Numbered from the stretch's first letter, positions 7,406-16,618 are shown. The stretch is 64,000 bases of DNA from Luteibaculum oceani (GCF_007995015.1 NZ_VORB01000004.1:186001-250000); one strand, 5' to 3'. Notes: a model not told the origin generated them from the letters alone. Made by a program: numbers and translations.

Positions 7406-9019
7406 ATGAACAATTACGGCAAAAGAGCAAAAGATGCGAGTTTAGATTACTTGGGTTTATCTAATGTTGCCTTCGCCTATTGGAATTTGACTCCGGCAGA
7501 GCTAGTGGAAGAAACCATTACTCGCGGACAAGGTGTATTAACCAACACTGGTGCTTTAGCAATAGACACTGGTGAATTTACTGGTCGTTCTCCAAAAGAC
7601 CGTTTTATTGTTGAAGACGACGAAACCCGCGAAAACGTGTGGTGGGGAGACATCAACATTAAATTCGATCAAAACAAATTTGATGCCCTTTACAATAGAA
7701 TCACAGCCTATTTAGCAGGAAAAGAAGTATACGTAAGAGATGCTTTCGCCTGTGCTGATGATAAATTTAAAATGGGTCTTCGCGTAGTAAACGAGTACCC
7801 TTGGTCTAACCTATTTGTTAGCAACATGTTTATCCGTCCTACGGATAAAGATATTGAGAGCTTTAACCCTGAGTGGCACGTAATTAATGCTCCAGGATTT
7901 AAGGCCGACCCAGAAATCGACGGAACACGCCAGCACAACTTTGCAGTGGTTAGCTTTAGTCGTAAAACCATCATTATTGGTGGAACTGGTTATACTGGAG
8001 AAATTAAAAAAGGAATTTTCTCTGTACTTAATTACATCCTACCTCAACACAAGAACACGCTATCTATGCACTGTTCTGCGAACATTGGTAAGGATGGAGA
8101 TACCGCCATTTTCTTCGGATTATCTGGAACGGGTAAAACAACGCTTTCATCTGATCCGAATCGCCAATTAATTGGTGATGACGAGCACGGTTGGAGCGAA
8201 AACAGTGTTTTCAATTTCGAGGGTGGATGCTACGCAAAAACCATTGACCTTACTGCTGAAAAGGAGCCTCAAATCTACGACGCCATTAAATTTGGCGCTT
8301 TATTAGAGAATGTTGTTCTTAACGAGAGTGATTCTTCTGTAGATTACTGCGATAAGAGCAAAACTGAAAATACCAGAGTATCCTACCCAATCAACCACAT
8401 CGACAATGCGGTAGAACCTTCTGTGGGTAAAAACCCTAAGAACATTTTCTTCCTTACTTGTGATGCTTACGGTGTATTGCCTCCTATTTCTAAATTAACT
8501 AGAGCTCAGGCGATGTATCACTTTATGAGTGGTTACACGGCTAAAGTTGCTGGAACAGAAGCGGGAATTACTGAACCAACAACAGCTTTCTCTGCTTGTT
8601 TTGGTGCGCCATTTATGCCTTTACACCCTAGCAAATACGCTGAAATGTTAGGTAAGAAAATGGACGAGACCAAAGCAAACGTTTGGTTAGTGAACACAGG
8701 ATGGAGCGGTGGACCATACGGAGTAGGAAGCCGTATGAAATTAAGTTACACCAGAGCAATGATCACTGCAGCTTTGGAAGGTAAATTGGATAATGTGGAG
8801 TTTGTAAACCATGAAATCTTTGGAGTAAAAGTTCCACAAGAATGTCCAGAGGTGCCTAACGAAATTCTTAACCCAAAGAACACCTGGGAAAACAAAGCAT
8901 CGTACGATGAGAAAGCACTTGCTTTAGCAGAGAAGTTTGTAAATAACTTTAAGAAATTCGAAGCTGAAACATCAGAAGAAATTATTGCGGCTGCCCCTAA
9001 CGTAGAAGTAAACGCATAA
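7406..9019 (+). CDS. pckA: Phosphoenolpyruvate carboxykinase (ATP)
   Basis: The 537-residue length is normal. It has GRSPKDRF near 60-67 (oxaloacetate site), the kinase-1a P-loop GLSGTGKTTLS at 238-248 with Lys244, and the metal-binding IGDDEHGWS after it. It catalyses oxaloacetate + ATP to PEP + CO2, the first committed step of gluconeogenesis, in the cytosol. It is monocistronic, with its own strong promoter and a terminator. Codon use is regular, consistent with high expression. Confidence 0.97.
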   Translation: MNNYGKRAKDASLDYLGLSNVAFAYWNLTPAELVEETITRGQGVLTNTGALAIDTGEFTGRSPKDRFIVEDDETRENVWWGDINIKFDQNKFDALYNRITAYLAGKEVYVRDAFACADDKFKMGLRVVNEYPWSNLFVSNMFIRPTDKDIESFNPEWHVINAPGFKADPEIDGTRQHNFAVVSFSRKTIIIGGTGYTGEIKKGIFSVLNYILPQHKNTLSMHCSANIGKDGDTAIFFGLSGTGKTTLSSDPNRQLIGDDEHGWSENSVFNFEGGCYAKTIDLTAEKEPQIYDAIKFGALLENVVLNESDSSVDYCDKSKTENTRVSYPINHIDNAVEPSVGKNPKNIFFLTCDAYGVLPPISKLTRAQAMYHFMSGYTAKVAGTEAGITEPTTAFSACFGAPFMPLHPSKYAEMLGKKMDETKANVWLVNTGWSGGPYGVGSRMKLSYTRAMITAALEGKLDNVEFVNHEIFGVKVPQECPEVPNEILNPKNTWENKASYDEKALALAEKFVNNFKKFEAETSEEIIAAAPNVEVNA

Positions 9020-9041
9020 TTCTAATTAAATATTCAATTTA

Positions 9042-9068
9042 AAAGCCGCTCGATGAGCGGCTTTTTTT
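9042..9068 (+). terminator. Intrinsic terminator after pckA
   Basis: The stem AAAGCCGCTC/GAGCGGCTTT has a 3-nt loop and is followed by a T-run, 22 nt past the pckA stop. Confidence 0.9.
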
Positions 9069-9117
9069 GTTTTAAATTCTGCTTATTAAGCATTGGCCAA
9101 TTAGTTATTTTTACCCC

Positions 9118-9816
9118 ATGCATGCATTCTACCATCCAACTCTAAGCGAAGGAAATAACATCCTCTCAAAAGAAGAAAGTCACCACATGCTTAAAGTGAT
9201 GCGACTAAAGCAAGGGGCAGAATTTATTCTTTTAAATGGCGAGGGAAAATCCGCGGAGGCAACCTTAACAAAAGCTGATAAAAATATTGCGCATTGTGCG
9301 GTAGAAAAAATTACAATTCACGAAAAAAAATCGCCACTAATCAACCTGTTTATTGCCCCTCCAAAAAGTGGCGATAGGCTAGATTTAATTGTAGAAAAAG
9401 CTCCCGAACTTGGAGTAAATTCCATACACTTTTTAATGTGTCGAAATAGTGAACGCAAGCATTTAAAGGTGGATAAAATCCAACAAAAAGTTATTGCGGC
9501 TTGTAAGCAAAGTTTACAAGCTTATTTCCCAGCAGTGCACGACTTCATTGATATCCACAAGATGGAGCTCCAACCAGATCATAGCAACCTAATATTCCAT
9601 TGCCGGGAGGACATTGTTAGAACTGAAATAGAAAAAGTAAAACTCCACTCCACCATTAATCTGTTTATTGGTCCGGAAGGGGATTTTGCAAAAGAGGAGA
9701 TTAAAATGCTTTTAGACAAAGGGGGATTATCGACCTCGTTAAGCAATTCTAGACTGCGCACTGAGACCGCCGCACTCTCAGCAATAATAAAAAGTGAAAC
9801 CCTTTATTTTATCTGA
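9118..9816 (+). CDS. rsmE: 16S rRNA (uracil1498-N3)-methyltransferase
   Basis: This 232-residue SPOUT-class methyltransferase has the C-terminal knot motifs LFIGPEGDFAKEEI and SNSRLRTETAALSAI. The N-terminal PUA-like part includes EESHHMLKVMRLKQG. It methylates N3 of U1498 in assembled 30S subunits. It follows the pckA terminator and precedes the DUF4159 gene by 41 nt. I see no separate terminator between them. Confidence 0.93.
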   Translation: MHAFYHPTLSEGNNILSKEESHHMLKVMRLKQGAEFILLNGEGKSAEATLTKADKNIAHCAVEKITIHEKKSPLINLFIAPPKSGDRLDLIVEKAPELGVNSIHFLMCRNSERKHLKVDKIQQKVIAACKQSLQAYFPAVHDFIDIHKMELQPDHSNLIFHCREDIVRTEIEKVKLHSTINLFIGPEGDFAKEEIKMLLDKGGLSTSLSNSRLRTETAALSAIIKSETLYFI

Positions 9817-9857
9817 TTTTCACAAGCTTAAATCTACAACTACATTACTTTTAGCTT

Positions 9858-10529
9858 ATGAAATTTTTAACGGCCGTTTTTATATTAACCTGCTCCATAC
9901 TGTTTGGTCAGTACGACTACGAAATTGCTCAGCTAAAATACAGTGGCGGGGGCGATTACTATGCCAATCCAAGTTCACTTAAGAATCTAGTGGAGTTTGC
10001 GAATAACACGGCCGGTACAAGTATAAATCCGAATTACAATTTTGTTGAAACCGGGTCGCAAGATTTATTTCGTTATCCATATATATACGTGACTGGGCAC
10101 GGAAATGTACTGTTTAATCCCTCGGAGGTAGAAAACCTCAAGAACTACCTACTCGCAGGTGGCTTTCTACACATAGACGACAACTATGGAATGGATGCCT
10201 TTATCCGAACAGAAATAAAAAAATTATTTCCCGATAAAGACTGGGTAGAACTTCCTTTTAACCATCCGATCTATCACCAAAAATTTGACTTCGCGAATGG
10301 ACTTCCAAAAATTCATGCTCACGACGGACAACCCTCGGAAGGTCTTGCCATAATGGAGGGAGAAAGAGTATTAATTTTTTACTCCTTTCAAAGTGATTTA
10401 GGTGATGGTTGGGAAGACGCAGAAGTACATAACAACCCGGAAGAGACTCGCCTAAAAGCGCTGAGAATGGGCACAAATGTTTTGCTTTATGCACTGTTTG
10501 GCAGCAATCAAGATATTGAAACCAATTAA
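9858..10529 (+). CDS. Exported DUF4159 domain protein
   Basis: The protein has 223 residues with a short signal peptide (about 1-18, FILTCSILFGQ). The rest is one DUF4159 domain, including YPYIYVTGHGNV, the glutamine-amidotransferase-like GGFLHIDDNYGMD and a late FYSFQSDLGDGWED. DUF4159 proteins commonly accompany MoxR/vWA surface-assembly gene sets in Bacteroidota, but none are present here. The biochemical function is unknown. The stop codon overlaps the convergent DUF5777 gene by 4 nt. Confidence 0.82.
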   Translation: MKFLTAVFILTCSILFGQYDYEIAQLKYSGGGDYYANPSSLKNLVEFANNTAGTSINPNYNFVETGSQDLFRYPYIYVTGHGNVLFNPSEVENLKNYLLAGGFLHIDDNYGMDAFIRTEIKKLFPDKDWVELPFNHPIYHQKFDFANGLPKIHAHDGQPSEGLAIMEGERVLIFYSFQSDLGDGWEDAEVHNNPEETRLKALRMGTNVLLYALFGSNQDIETN

Positions 10530-11428
10530 AGTCCCAACTCCTTTTTCTCGCGGCTTTTAGCTACTGTAAAAACGCGGTTTATGTTAAAACCGAAATACAG
10601 ATCTCCATTTCCTAAATCACCATAGGTTTCGGTTACATATGCCTTATCAAACATACCACGCGAATTGGTTAAGTGAAGAGAAAAAACATGTCCTCCTGTT
10701 TCTATGTCCACCCCAAGTGCAAGTGAGTTGTAGGTGTTAGTTAAATAATTTCCAGGCAGCCTGTAGACATAATCGAAATTTATTGCTACCCGTTTTGAAA
10801 CCTTTTGCCTTGCCCCAACTCCAATCGCAAAAATGTCATTATCCACGGATCTTAACTCAGTTAGATTTTCATGAACAATGGTTGGACTGACTTGAAGTGA
10901 AAAATTTGGAGAAAACTTTCGCGCAATGATTACCTGACCCAGGTAGCTTAATCTATTGGCGGTAGTTAACTCGTTAATGGACTTTAAAGTCTTATAAAAA
11001 GTAGCGCCATAAAACGACACACTTACTGGTATATTCCGAGTTCCCTTTTGCTGACGGAGTATTCTTAACTTGGTATTGAGATCGAAGGTTTTCTCTAAGC
11101 CACTTCGTCCAATTCCAACCATTAGGTAAGGCGTTAAACCAAAGTCGAAGGACAATCTAACCTGAGAATTATCTATTCCAAAAAGATCGTAAAAGCCATT
11201 GTTAATCGTTCCAAAGCGGTGTTGAATCATAAAATTCATCACACCTGGGGCTGTCATTTCAATGGAAGGACTATTTACAACTCTCGTTTGCTTAAAAAAA
11301 GCCGTTTCGTATTTAACATCTTCCGTTTGAACCTCGTCTAACTCAGAGAATAGATCATCTTGAGCTTGCACCATACCGGTTAAAAGCACAAGGACAAATG
11401 CCAATAGGCTAGTTATTTTTTCTACCAT
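10526..11428 (-). CDS. DUF5777 family outer-membrane beta-barrel protein
   Basis: The protein has 300 residues with a signal peptide (about 1-22, ending MVQAQ). After it come alternating amphipathic strands (for example VRLSFDFGLTPYLMVGIG), as in a small outer-membrane barrel. The segment APGVMNFMIQHRFGTINNGF is typical of DUF5777. Function is unknown. Its start overlaps the preceding haem-motif lipoprotein gene by 20 nt, so the two are translationally coupled. It closes a four-gene envelope module with the OB-fold, YceI and lipoprotein genes. Confidence 0.8.
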   Translation of the reverse strand: MVEKITSLLAFVLVLLTGMVQAQDDLFSELDEVQTEDVKYETAFFKQTRVVNSPSIEMTAPGVMNFMIQHRFGTINNGFYDLFGIDNSQVRLSFDFGLTPYLMVGIGRSGLEKTFDLNTKLRILRQQKGTRNIPVSVSFYGATFYKTLKSINELTTANRLSYLGQVIIARKFSPNFSLQVSPTIVHENLTELRSVDNDIFAIGVGARQKVSKRVAINFDYVYRLPGNYLTNTYNSLALGVDIETGGHVFSLHLTNSRGMFDKAYVTETYGDLGNGDLYFGFNINRVFTVAKSREKKELGL

Positions 11429-11813
11429 TTCTTACCCAAGATTCAATTTGTTCAATTTCGCATTTTGGAAGTTTCTCCGCGCCTTTTGGCATAGGAAAGG
11501 ATCCCGTATGATTTATCGCGTCCAGTAACATTCCATCGGTCATACCACTTTGCTGGGTTTTCTCGTAACTCGATAAGTTAATCCCAAAAGCAATGGAAGC
11601 TCCTTGATCATCGTGACAACCACCGGCTATGGCGCAAGAGGCTGAAAAGATAGGTTGAATTACATCATTGTAGCTAACATCAACCGTGTCGCACGTCTTA
11701 TTGGAATTGAGAAAAAGATCTTCCTCGTTTTTGTATTCACAAGCATTAAAAAATGCCATAGAACTTACCAAAAGGAATAAAGCAACAATTGACTTATTTC
11801 TTAAACTCTGCAT
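11409..11813 (-). CDS. Lipoprotein with a cytochrome c-like CxxxxxCH motif
   Basis: The preferred ATG at 11813 gives 134 residues; an ATG at 11828 is also possible. A hydrophobic signal ends in a lipobox-like FFNAC, suggesting an outer-membrane lipoprotein. The mature part has VIQPIFSASC, then CAIAGGCHD, and near the C-terminus FPMPKGAEKLP and IESWVRNGRKN. This is the layout of small planctomycete-type cytochrome c domains with a distal Met. The haem-type motif has five residues between the cysteines instead of the standard two, or the four in some relatives. Haem attachment is therefore uncertain. It overlaps both neighbours. Confidence 0.7.
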   Translation of the reverse strand: MQSLRNKSIVALFLLVSSMAFFNACEYKNEEDLFLNSNKTCDTVDVSYNDVIQPIFSASCAIAGGCHDDQGASIAFGINLSSYEKTQQSGMTDGMLLDAINHTGSFPMPKGAEKLPKCEIEQIESWVRNGRKNN

Positions 11814-12336
11814 GGACTTCAACATCAAAAACTTTGGAGACTTTATCGGCGACTAATTCTGGAATCTTAATTCCAAAGTCGGTTATTGTAATTGGAAATT
11901 TGGCGTCTAGTATATACCCATCATCCGATTTAGCCATGGTGCCACTAACGCTTATTCCCTTTGTTTTGCCTTTAATTTCTAGCTCACCAGTGATATCTAC
12001 ATTCTGTGGTTCGGAGTTTAATGAAAGCGTAGAAAAATCAGCTATTCCACCCTTAAAGCGAGCTTTCGGAAACTTATCACTCTCCATGTAGTTCTCGTTA
12101 AAGTGCTCCTGCATGAGAGCCTTTTTAAACTCAAAGCCCTTAATCAAAACTTGAAATGCAAGGTCACCAGACTCTTCAACCAAAATGGCTGCTACCTGCT
12201 TGTTTACCGCTCTAACATCGTCATCAACTGGTGCGTTAGACTCAAACTTTATCTGTGCATTTCGGTCCATCAGCTTGTTCTGTCCAATAGCGGGCAAAAC
12301 CAAAAGCACAAGTATAATTTTCGCTATAATTTTCAT
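11794..12336 (-). CDS. YceI family periplasmic protein
   Basis: The protein has 180 residues with an N-terminal signal (about 1-18). The domain is lipocalin-like YceI: IKFESNAPVDD, then MESDKFPKARFKGGI near 83-97, and ITDFGIKIPEL late in the chain. The family binds isoprenoid or amphiphilic ligands in the periplasm. In some bacteria members lie next to cytochrome b561 genes. Here it is flanked by an OB-fold protein gene (1-nt gap) and the haem-motif lipoprotein gene (overlap). A role in envelope redox or lipid handling is only an inference. Confidence 0.87.
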   Translation of the reverse strand: MKIIAKIILVLLVLPAIGQNKLMDRNAQIKFESNAPVDDDVRAVNKQVAAILVEESGDLAFQVLIKGFEFKKALMQEHFNENYMESDKFPKARFKGGIADFSTLSLNSEPQNVDITGELEIKGKTKGISVSGTMAKSDDGYILDAKFPITITDFGIKIPELVADKVSKVFDVEVHAEFKK

Positions 12337-12337
12337 A

Positions 12338-12754
12338 TCAATCTTTTATTACACAACGATTTAAGGCAACGTCAAATAGCATACCATTGCACTGGCATTT
12401 AAGCCGCAATTCGTCTCCAACTTTAACTTTTACCTCCCTGTAGGTTGAGTCTAAACTACACTGCACGCCACCTAGGTCGGAGTCGGCACTTAATAGAACA
12501 CTTACATTACCATCTCTGTTTTCCGTAGAAACTACTTTACCTGAAACTTCAATAACCTTACCAAGGTATTTTTCGTTGGCCGCGCTTTCGGATGTTTCAA
12601 ATTCAGAATACAACTCTTCTGCCGTTAAGGTCGCTGCTGGTTTAGCATCGGCAAGGGATGGAACCTCCTTTTGATACAGATAAAAACCCACAGCCCCTGC
12701 TAGAATACCAATTGACAGGACCACAGCAATTCCAACAAAAATTTTCTTCGGCAT
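12338..12754 (-). CDS. Membrane-anchored OB-fold protein (tRNA_anti-like)
   Basis: The protein has 138 residues. One N-terminal transmembrane segment (about 5-27) is followed by a helix (TAEELYSEFETSE) and an OB-fold (YLGKVIEVSGKVVSTE to the end). Two conserved-looking cysteines (CQCNG) and a later Cys follow. It matches the tRNA_anti-like family, whose members are predicted to be extracytoplasmic and need not bind nucleic acid. It starts 29 nt after the hisIE stop with no obvious terminator, so read-through from the his operon is possible. It heads the module with YceI, the lipoprotein and DUF5777. Confidence 0.75.
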   Translation of the reverse strand: MPKKIFVGIAVVLSIGILAGAVGFYLYQKEVPSLADAKPAATLTAEELYSEFETSESAANEKYLGKVIEVSGKVVSTENRDGNVSVLLSADSDLGGVQCSLDSTYREVKVKVGDELRLKCQCNGMLFDVALNRCVIKD

Positions 12755-12783
12755 TTTAGTTTCTTTTTGATAACATACGGAAA

Positions 12784-13407
12784 CTACTTGCTCCTGGCCT
12801 GAAGTATTTTTACAACATCTGTTAACTGATACCCTTTGGCATGAATTAATACCAAATAGTGGTACATCAAATCGGCAGCTTCATTGAGGAATAAATCATC
12901 TTTGTTATCCATAGCCTCGATCACCAACTCCACCGCTTCCTCGCCAACCTTTTGAGCAATCTTATTAATTCCCTTGGCATGTAAACTTGAAGTATATGAA
13001 GCTTTTTCTGGGGAATTTTTCTTTTCCAAAAGCGTCGCATTCAACTCTTCTAAAAAACCAACGGAATGGATCTGATCTTTCTTAAAGCAAGTTTTTTCAC
13101 CCGTATGGCAGGTAGGGCCAGAAGGCCTTGCTTTAACTAATAGGGTATCCTTGTCGCAGTCAAGGTAAATATTCTCAACTATTAGAAAATTACCACTGCT
13201 TTCTCCTTTGGTCCAGAGTCTATTTTTGGATCTGGAAAAAAATGTAGCCTTTCCTGATTCAAGAGTCTGGGATAAAGCCTCCTGATTCATAAAACCCAAC
13301 ATTAGAACCTGGCCGGTTGCAGAATCCTGGATTATTGCAGGAACAAGACCATCGCTATATTTTGAAAACTCTACTTGATCTTCCAAGTCTTTACTTATTT
13401 CATTCAT
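12784..13407 (-). CDS. hisIE: Phosphoribosyl-AMP cyclohydrolase / phosphoribosyl-ATP pyrophosphatase
   Basis: This 207-residue bifunctional enzyme carries steps 2 and 3 of histidine synthesis. The N-terminal HisI half has the zinc-site text YLDCDKDTLLVKA and PSGPTCHTGEKTCF. The C-terminal HisE half has GINKIAQKVGEEAVELVIEA, LFLNEAADLMYHYLVLI and a basic tail. It abuts hisF exactly (no gap) and is the last his gene. No terminator hairpin is visible before the next gene. Confidence 0.95.
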   Translation of the reverse strand: MNEISKDLEDQVEFSKYSDGLVPAIIQDSATGQVLMLGFMNQEALSQTLESGKATFFSRSKNRLWTKGESSGNFLIVENIYLDCDKDTLLVKARPSGPTCHTGEKTCFKKDQIHSVGFLEELNATLLEKKNSPEKASYTSSLHAKGINKIAQKVGEEAVELVIEAMDNKDDLFLNEAADLMYHYLVLIHAKGYQLTDVVKILQARSK

Positions 13408-14163
13408 TTACTGTCGTATTTCAATTCCTTGATCAGCGAGATAAGCCTTTAATTGAGGGATTTCAATTTCACCAAAGTGAAAAATGCTAGCTGCTAAACC
13501 AGCATCAATGCCTTCTGCTTTAAATAATTCTGAAAAATGCTTCATTTCACCAGCACCTCCCGATGCAATTATGGGCACCTCTACCGATTGTGCAATTTTG
13601 CGGGTGATGTCGATGGCAAAACCATTTTTTGTTCCATCATGGTCCATGGAAGTAAGTAGAATTTCACCACAGCCCAAATCTACCAGCCTCTTTGCCCAGG
13701 CCTCGGCATTTATTCCTGTTGCTTTTCTTCCTCCGTGTGAGAAGACCTCCAAACCCAATTCAGTTTGTTTTACATCTATAGCACAAACAACGCATTGTGA
13801 GCCAAAGGCATGTGCTAACTCCTTTACTAAATCTGGATTTCTGATTGCGGCGGAATTGACCGCTATTTTATCCGCTCCTGCTCTCAATAGAATTTCGGCA
13901 TCCTCCACACTAGATATCCCTCCACCCACAGCAAAGGGAATATCGATTTTCCGCGCTATATCCTCTACTAGTTTGGAAAAGGTCTTACGCCCTTCAACCG
14001 TGGCAGTGATGTCTAAAAAAACCAATTCATCCGCTCCCTTATAGGCATAAGCAGCAGCTAGTTCCACCGGATCCCCAGCATCTCGGAGCGACACAAAATT
14101 CACCCCTTTAACCGTTCTTCCATCCTTTATATCCAAACAAGGAATAATTCTTTTTGTAGGCAT
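13408..14163 (-). CDS. hisF: Imidazole glycerol phosphate synthase subunit HisF
   Basis: This 251-residue TIM barrel begins with [19 protein letters not shown] (catalytic Asp in CLDI). It has the second phosphate-binding half [12 protein letters not shown]-like text ([16 protein letters not shown]), the catalytic Asp in CAIDVK and GRKATGI. It converts PRFAR plus ammonia from HisH into IGP and AICAR. It is placed between hisA and hisIE with no intergenic spacing. Confidence 0.97.
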   Translation of the reverse strand: MPTKRIIPCLDIKDGRTVKGVNFVSLRDAGDPVELAAAYAYKGADELVFLDITATVEGRKTFSKLVEDIARKIDIPFAVGGGISSVEDAEILLRAGADKIAVNSAAIRNPDLVKELAHAFGSQCVVCAIDVKQTELGLEVFSHGGRKATGINAEAWAKRLVDLGCGEILLTSMDHDGTKNGFAIDITRKIAQSVEVPIIASGGAGEMKHFSELFKAEGIDAGLAASIFHFGEIEIPQLKAYLADQGIEIRQ

Positions 14164-14880
14164 TTACACTAGGGATTTTAGTTCTAATTCCGAGATTCTT
14201 CCTTCGTAAATTGCTTTACCCACTATTGCTCCCGACAAATTTGCCTTCTTTAATTTTTGTAGGTCTGAGGCATTACTTACCCCGCCACTGGCTATTAAAT
14301 GGAGCTTGGGAAACCTTTCCAATAAAGATTGATATAACTCGAAAGCCGGCCCTGCTAACATTCCATCCTTACTGATATCGGTAACAAATGTTTGCACTAT
14401 GCCTTTATCCAACCAATATTTTAGGAATGAAAAAATATTCAGGTCCGAGGATTCCTCCCAACCACTTACCGCTACTTTTTCGTTTTTTACATCAGCCGCC
14501 AAAATAATTTTATCCGCACCAAATTCCGAAATCCACTCCTCTAGTAATGAGGGGTTCTTTACAGCTACCGATCCAATGGCCATATATTTTGCACCTGCAT
14601 CAAATACGGCATTACACCATGGAGTCCCCGAAATTCCACCACTGAAATCTACTTCCAACTCGGTTTTTGAACATATGCCTTCCAAAACCTTAAGATTTTG
14701 AACTTGCCCTGCTTTGGCTCCGTCTAAATCTACCAGATGTAACCGTTTTATTCCAATGCCCTCAAAGTATTTAGCCTGTTCAAGAGGATTTTCATTGTAC
14801 ACCACTTTTTGCTGGTAATCGCCTTGAGTTAGGCGAACACATTTCCCATCTATTAAGTCTATGGCTGGTATTATTTCCAT
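14164..14880 (-). CDS. hisA: ProFAR isomerase HisA
   Basis: This 238-residue TIM barrel begins with EIIPAIDLIDGKCVRLTQGDY, where the first catalytic Asp lies in AIDL. The second catalytic Asp is in FVTDISKDGMLAGP and a glycine-rich ASGGVSNASDL follows. It performs the Amadori isomerisation of ProFAR to PRFAR. It overlaps hisH by 10 nt and abuts hisF. Confidence 0.96.
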   Translation of the reverse strand: MEIIPAIDLIDGKCVRLTQGDYQQKVVYNENPLEQAKYFEGIGIKRLHLVDLDGAKAGQVQNLKVLEGICSKTELEVDFSGGISGTPWCNAVFDAGAKYMAIGSVAVKNPSLLEEWISEFGADKIILAADVKNEKVAVSGWEESSDLNIFSFLKYWLDKGIVQTFVTDISKDGMLAGPAFELYQSLLERFPKLHLIASGGVSNASDLQKLKKANLSGAIVGKAIYEGRISELELKSLV

Positions 14881-15470
14881 GGTAGATTTATAAAGTTTTC
14901 TATGATTCTAGAACCTGCTTTTCCGCTTTTCTCGGGATGAAATTGTACTGCGTAAAAATTGTTTTTCTCAACAGCCGTTACAAATTCTGTTGTCCCATGT
15001 TTTGATTTTGCTATGGCATTTTCACTGGATGGTATAAAATAACTGTGCACGTGATAATAGAACTCCTGTGGATTTAATCCAGCAAATAAAGGGTTATCGG
15101 AAAGCTGTGTTTCCGTCCATCCCATATGCGGGATTTTAAGCCCAGGCTCCGATGGAAAGCGAATTACCTCGCCATCAAAAATCCCCATCCCATCAACATT
15201 TCCCTCCTCAGACTTTTTAAACATCAATTGCATGCCCAAACAAATCCCAAGTGTGGGTTGTTTTAGGGTTCGAATAATCAAATCCAAACCCTTTGATTTA
15301 AGGTATTCCATTGCTGGCTTTGCATGGCCAACTCCAGGGAAAATTACGCGATCCGCAGATGCGATTAATTCTGGTTTATCCGTTAAAATAGGTTGTACAC
15401 CAATTCTTTCTAGGGCATTTATAACCGATTTGGTATTGCCAGCGTTATATTTTATTACCACTACATTCAT
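14871..15470 (-). CDS. hisH: Imidazole glycerol phosphate synthase glutaminase HisH
   Basis: This 199-residue class I glutamine amidotransferase has the nucleophile elbow LGICLGMQLMF with Cys77. The oxyanion strand is PGVGHA and the catalytic His/Glu pair is in VQFHPEKSGKAG. It supplies ammonia to HisF. Its start shares one base with the hisB stop and its end overlaps hisA by 10 nt. Confidence 0.96.
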   Translation of the reverse strand: MNVVVIKYNAGNTKSVINALERIGVQPILTDKPELIASADRVIFPGVGHAKPAMEYLKSKGLDLIIRTLKQPTLGICLGMQLMFKKSEEGNVDGMGIFDGEVIRFPSEPGLKIPHMGWTETQLSDNPLFAGLNPQEFYYHVHSYFIPSSENAIAKSKHGTTEFVTAVEKNNFYAVQFHPEKSGKAGSRIIENFINLPWK

Positions 15471-16618
15471 TACAGCACCCCTTTTGTACTTGGCAGTACA
15501 TTTGGATTTCCCGATTTTGTTTTAGCCATTTTCACCGCTTTAGCAAAGGCCTTAAAAATGCCTTCGATTTTGTGATGTTCGTTTTCTCCTTCAGCCGTAA
15601 TATGCAGGTTGCACAGTGCATTATCGGCGAAGGATTTAAAAAAGTGACTAAACATCTCTGTTGGCATATCTCCAACTTTTTCTCTTTTAAAACTAGCGTC
15701 CCATTTAAAATAAGGTCGACCACCAAAATCTATCAAAACCTCGGCTTTACAGTCATCCATAGGCAAGGCGAAACCATAGCGTTCAATTCCCTTTTTATCG
15801 CCCAGAGCATTTTTAATGGCCGTACCGAGGGCCAATCCGCAATCTTCAATAGTATGATGCTCATCGATATGTAAATCGCCCTTACAGGTAAGGTAAATAT
15901 CCACCTGACCGTGTTTTGCAATTTGTTCTAACATGTGGTCAAAAAAGCCCAAGCCAGTTGAAATTTTAGCCACCCCAGTTCCATCCAAGTTTACCGAACC
16001 ATAAATCTTGGTTTCAGAGGTTTCTCGGTAGATTTCTTCAACACGCTTAGTTGGTTTAGCAAGCAGATTATATATCTCTTCCCAATTGGAAACGAATTGC
16101 ATCTCCGGGTTTTCATCCATCCATTTTTTGGATTGTTCATCAATATCAAAACCCGTTCCTGAATTGAGGAAAAAACCTTTGCATCCTAAATTTTTGGCCA
16201 ATTGCATGTCGGTAACCCGGTCTCCAATAACGTAGGAGTTGGCCAAATCGTAGTTTGGATTATTTATGTAATCCACCAACATATCAGTACCCGGCTTTCG
16301 GGTAGGTGCTGGATTATCCTCGAAACTCACATCAATATGAATCCCAGTAAACTGCACACCCACCGAAGCAAAAGTTTCTATAATGTGCTTATTTATACTC
16401 ATAAAGGGCTCTTTCGGGAATTGATCGGTACCCAACCCATCTTGATTTGAAACTAGAACAAATTCGTAATTAAGCTCCCTTGCAATACGGCCCAGGTTAA
16501 AAAGAGCTCCATCCATAAATTTCACCTTATCCCAGGAGTCCACCTGCCAGGTAACTGGAACCTCTTGGATTAAAGTTCCGTCTTGGTCTAGAAATAAAAT
16601 GGGTTTAGCCTTTTTCAT
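15470..16618 (-). CDS. hisB: Histidinol-phosphatase / imidazoleglycerol-phosphate dehydratase
   Basis: This 382-residue bifunctional protein has the HAD phosphatase motif FLDQDGTL (Asp11, Asp13) in its N-terminal ~170 residues. The IGP dehydratase occupies ~195-382, with the metal-binding sequences HIDEHHTIEDCG and NEHHKIEGIFKA and the FDHML motif. It catalyses steps 7 and 9 of the pathway. The fused form is typical of enterobacteria and many Bacteroidota. Its start overlaps hisC by 14 nt. Confidence 0.97.
   Translation of the reverse strand: MKKAKPILFLDQDGTLIQEVPVTWQVDSWDKVKFMDGALFNLGRIARELNYEFVLVSNQDGLGTDQFPKEPFMSINKHIIETFASVGVQFTGIHIDVSFEDNPAPTRKPGTDMLVDYINNPNYDLANSYVIGDRVTDMQLAKNLGCKGFFLNSGTGFDIDEQSKKWMDENPEMQFVSNWEEIYNLLAKPTKRVEEIYRETSETKIYGSVNLDGTGVAKISTGLGFFDHMLEQIAKHGQVDIYLTCKGDLHIDEHHTIEDCGLALGTAIKNALGDKKGIERYGFALPMDDCKAEVLIDFGGRPYFKWDASFKREKVGDMPTEMFSHFFKSFADNALCNLHITAEGENEHHKIEGIFKAFAKAVKMAKTKSGNPNVLPSTKGVL

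Noticed and set aside
13484-14044. 186-codon plus-strand frame opposite hisF
   Set aside because: Antisense to a clear enzyme gene; low-complexity Ser/Ala/Pro-rich text typical of a shadow frame.
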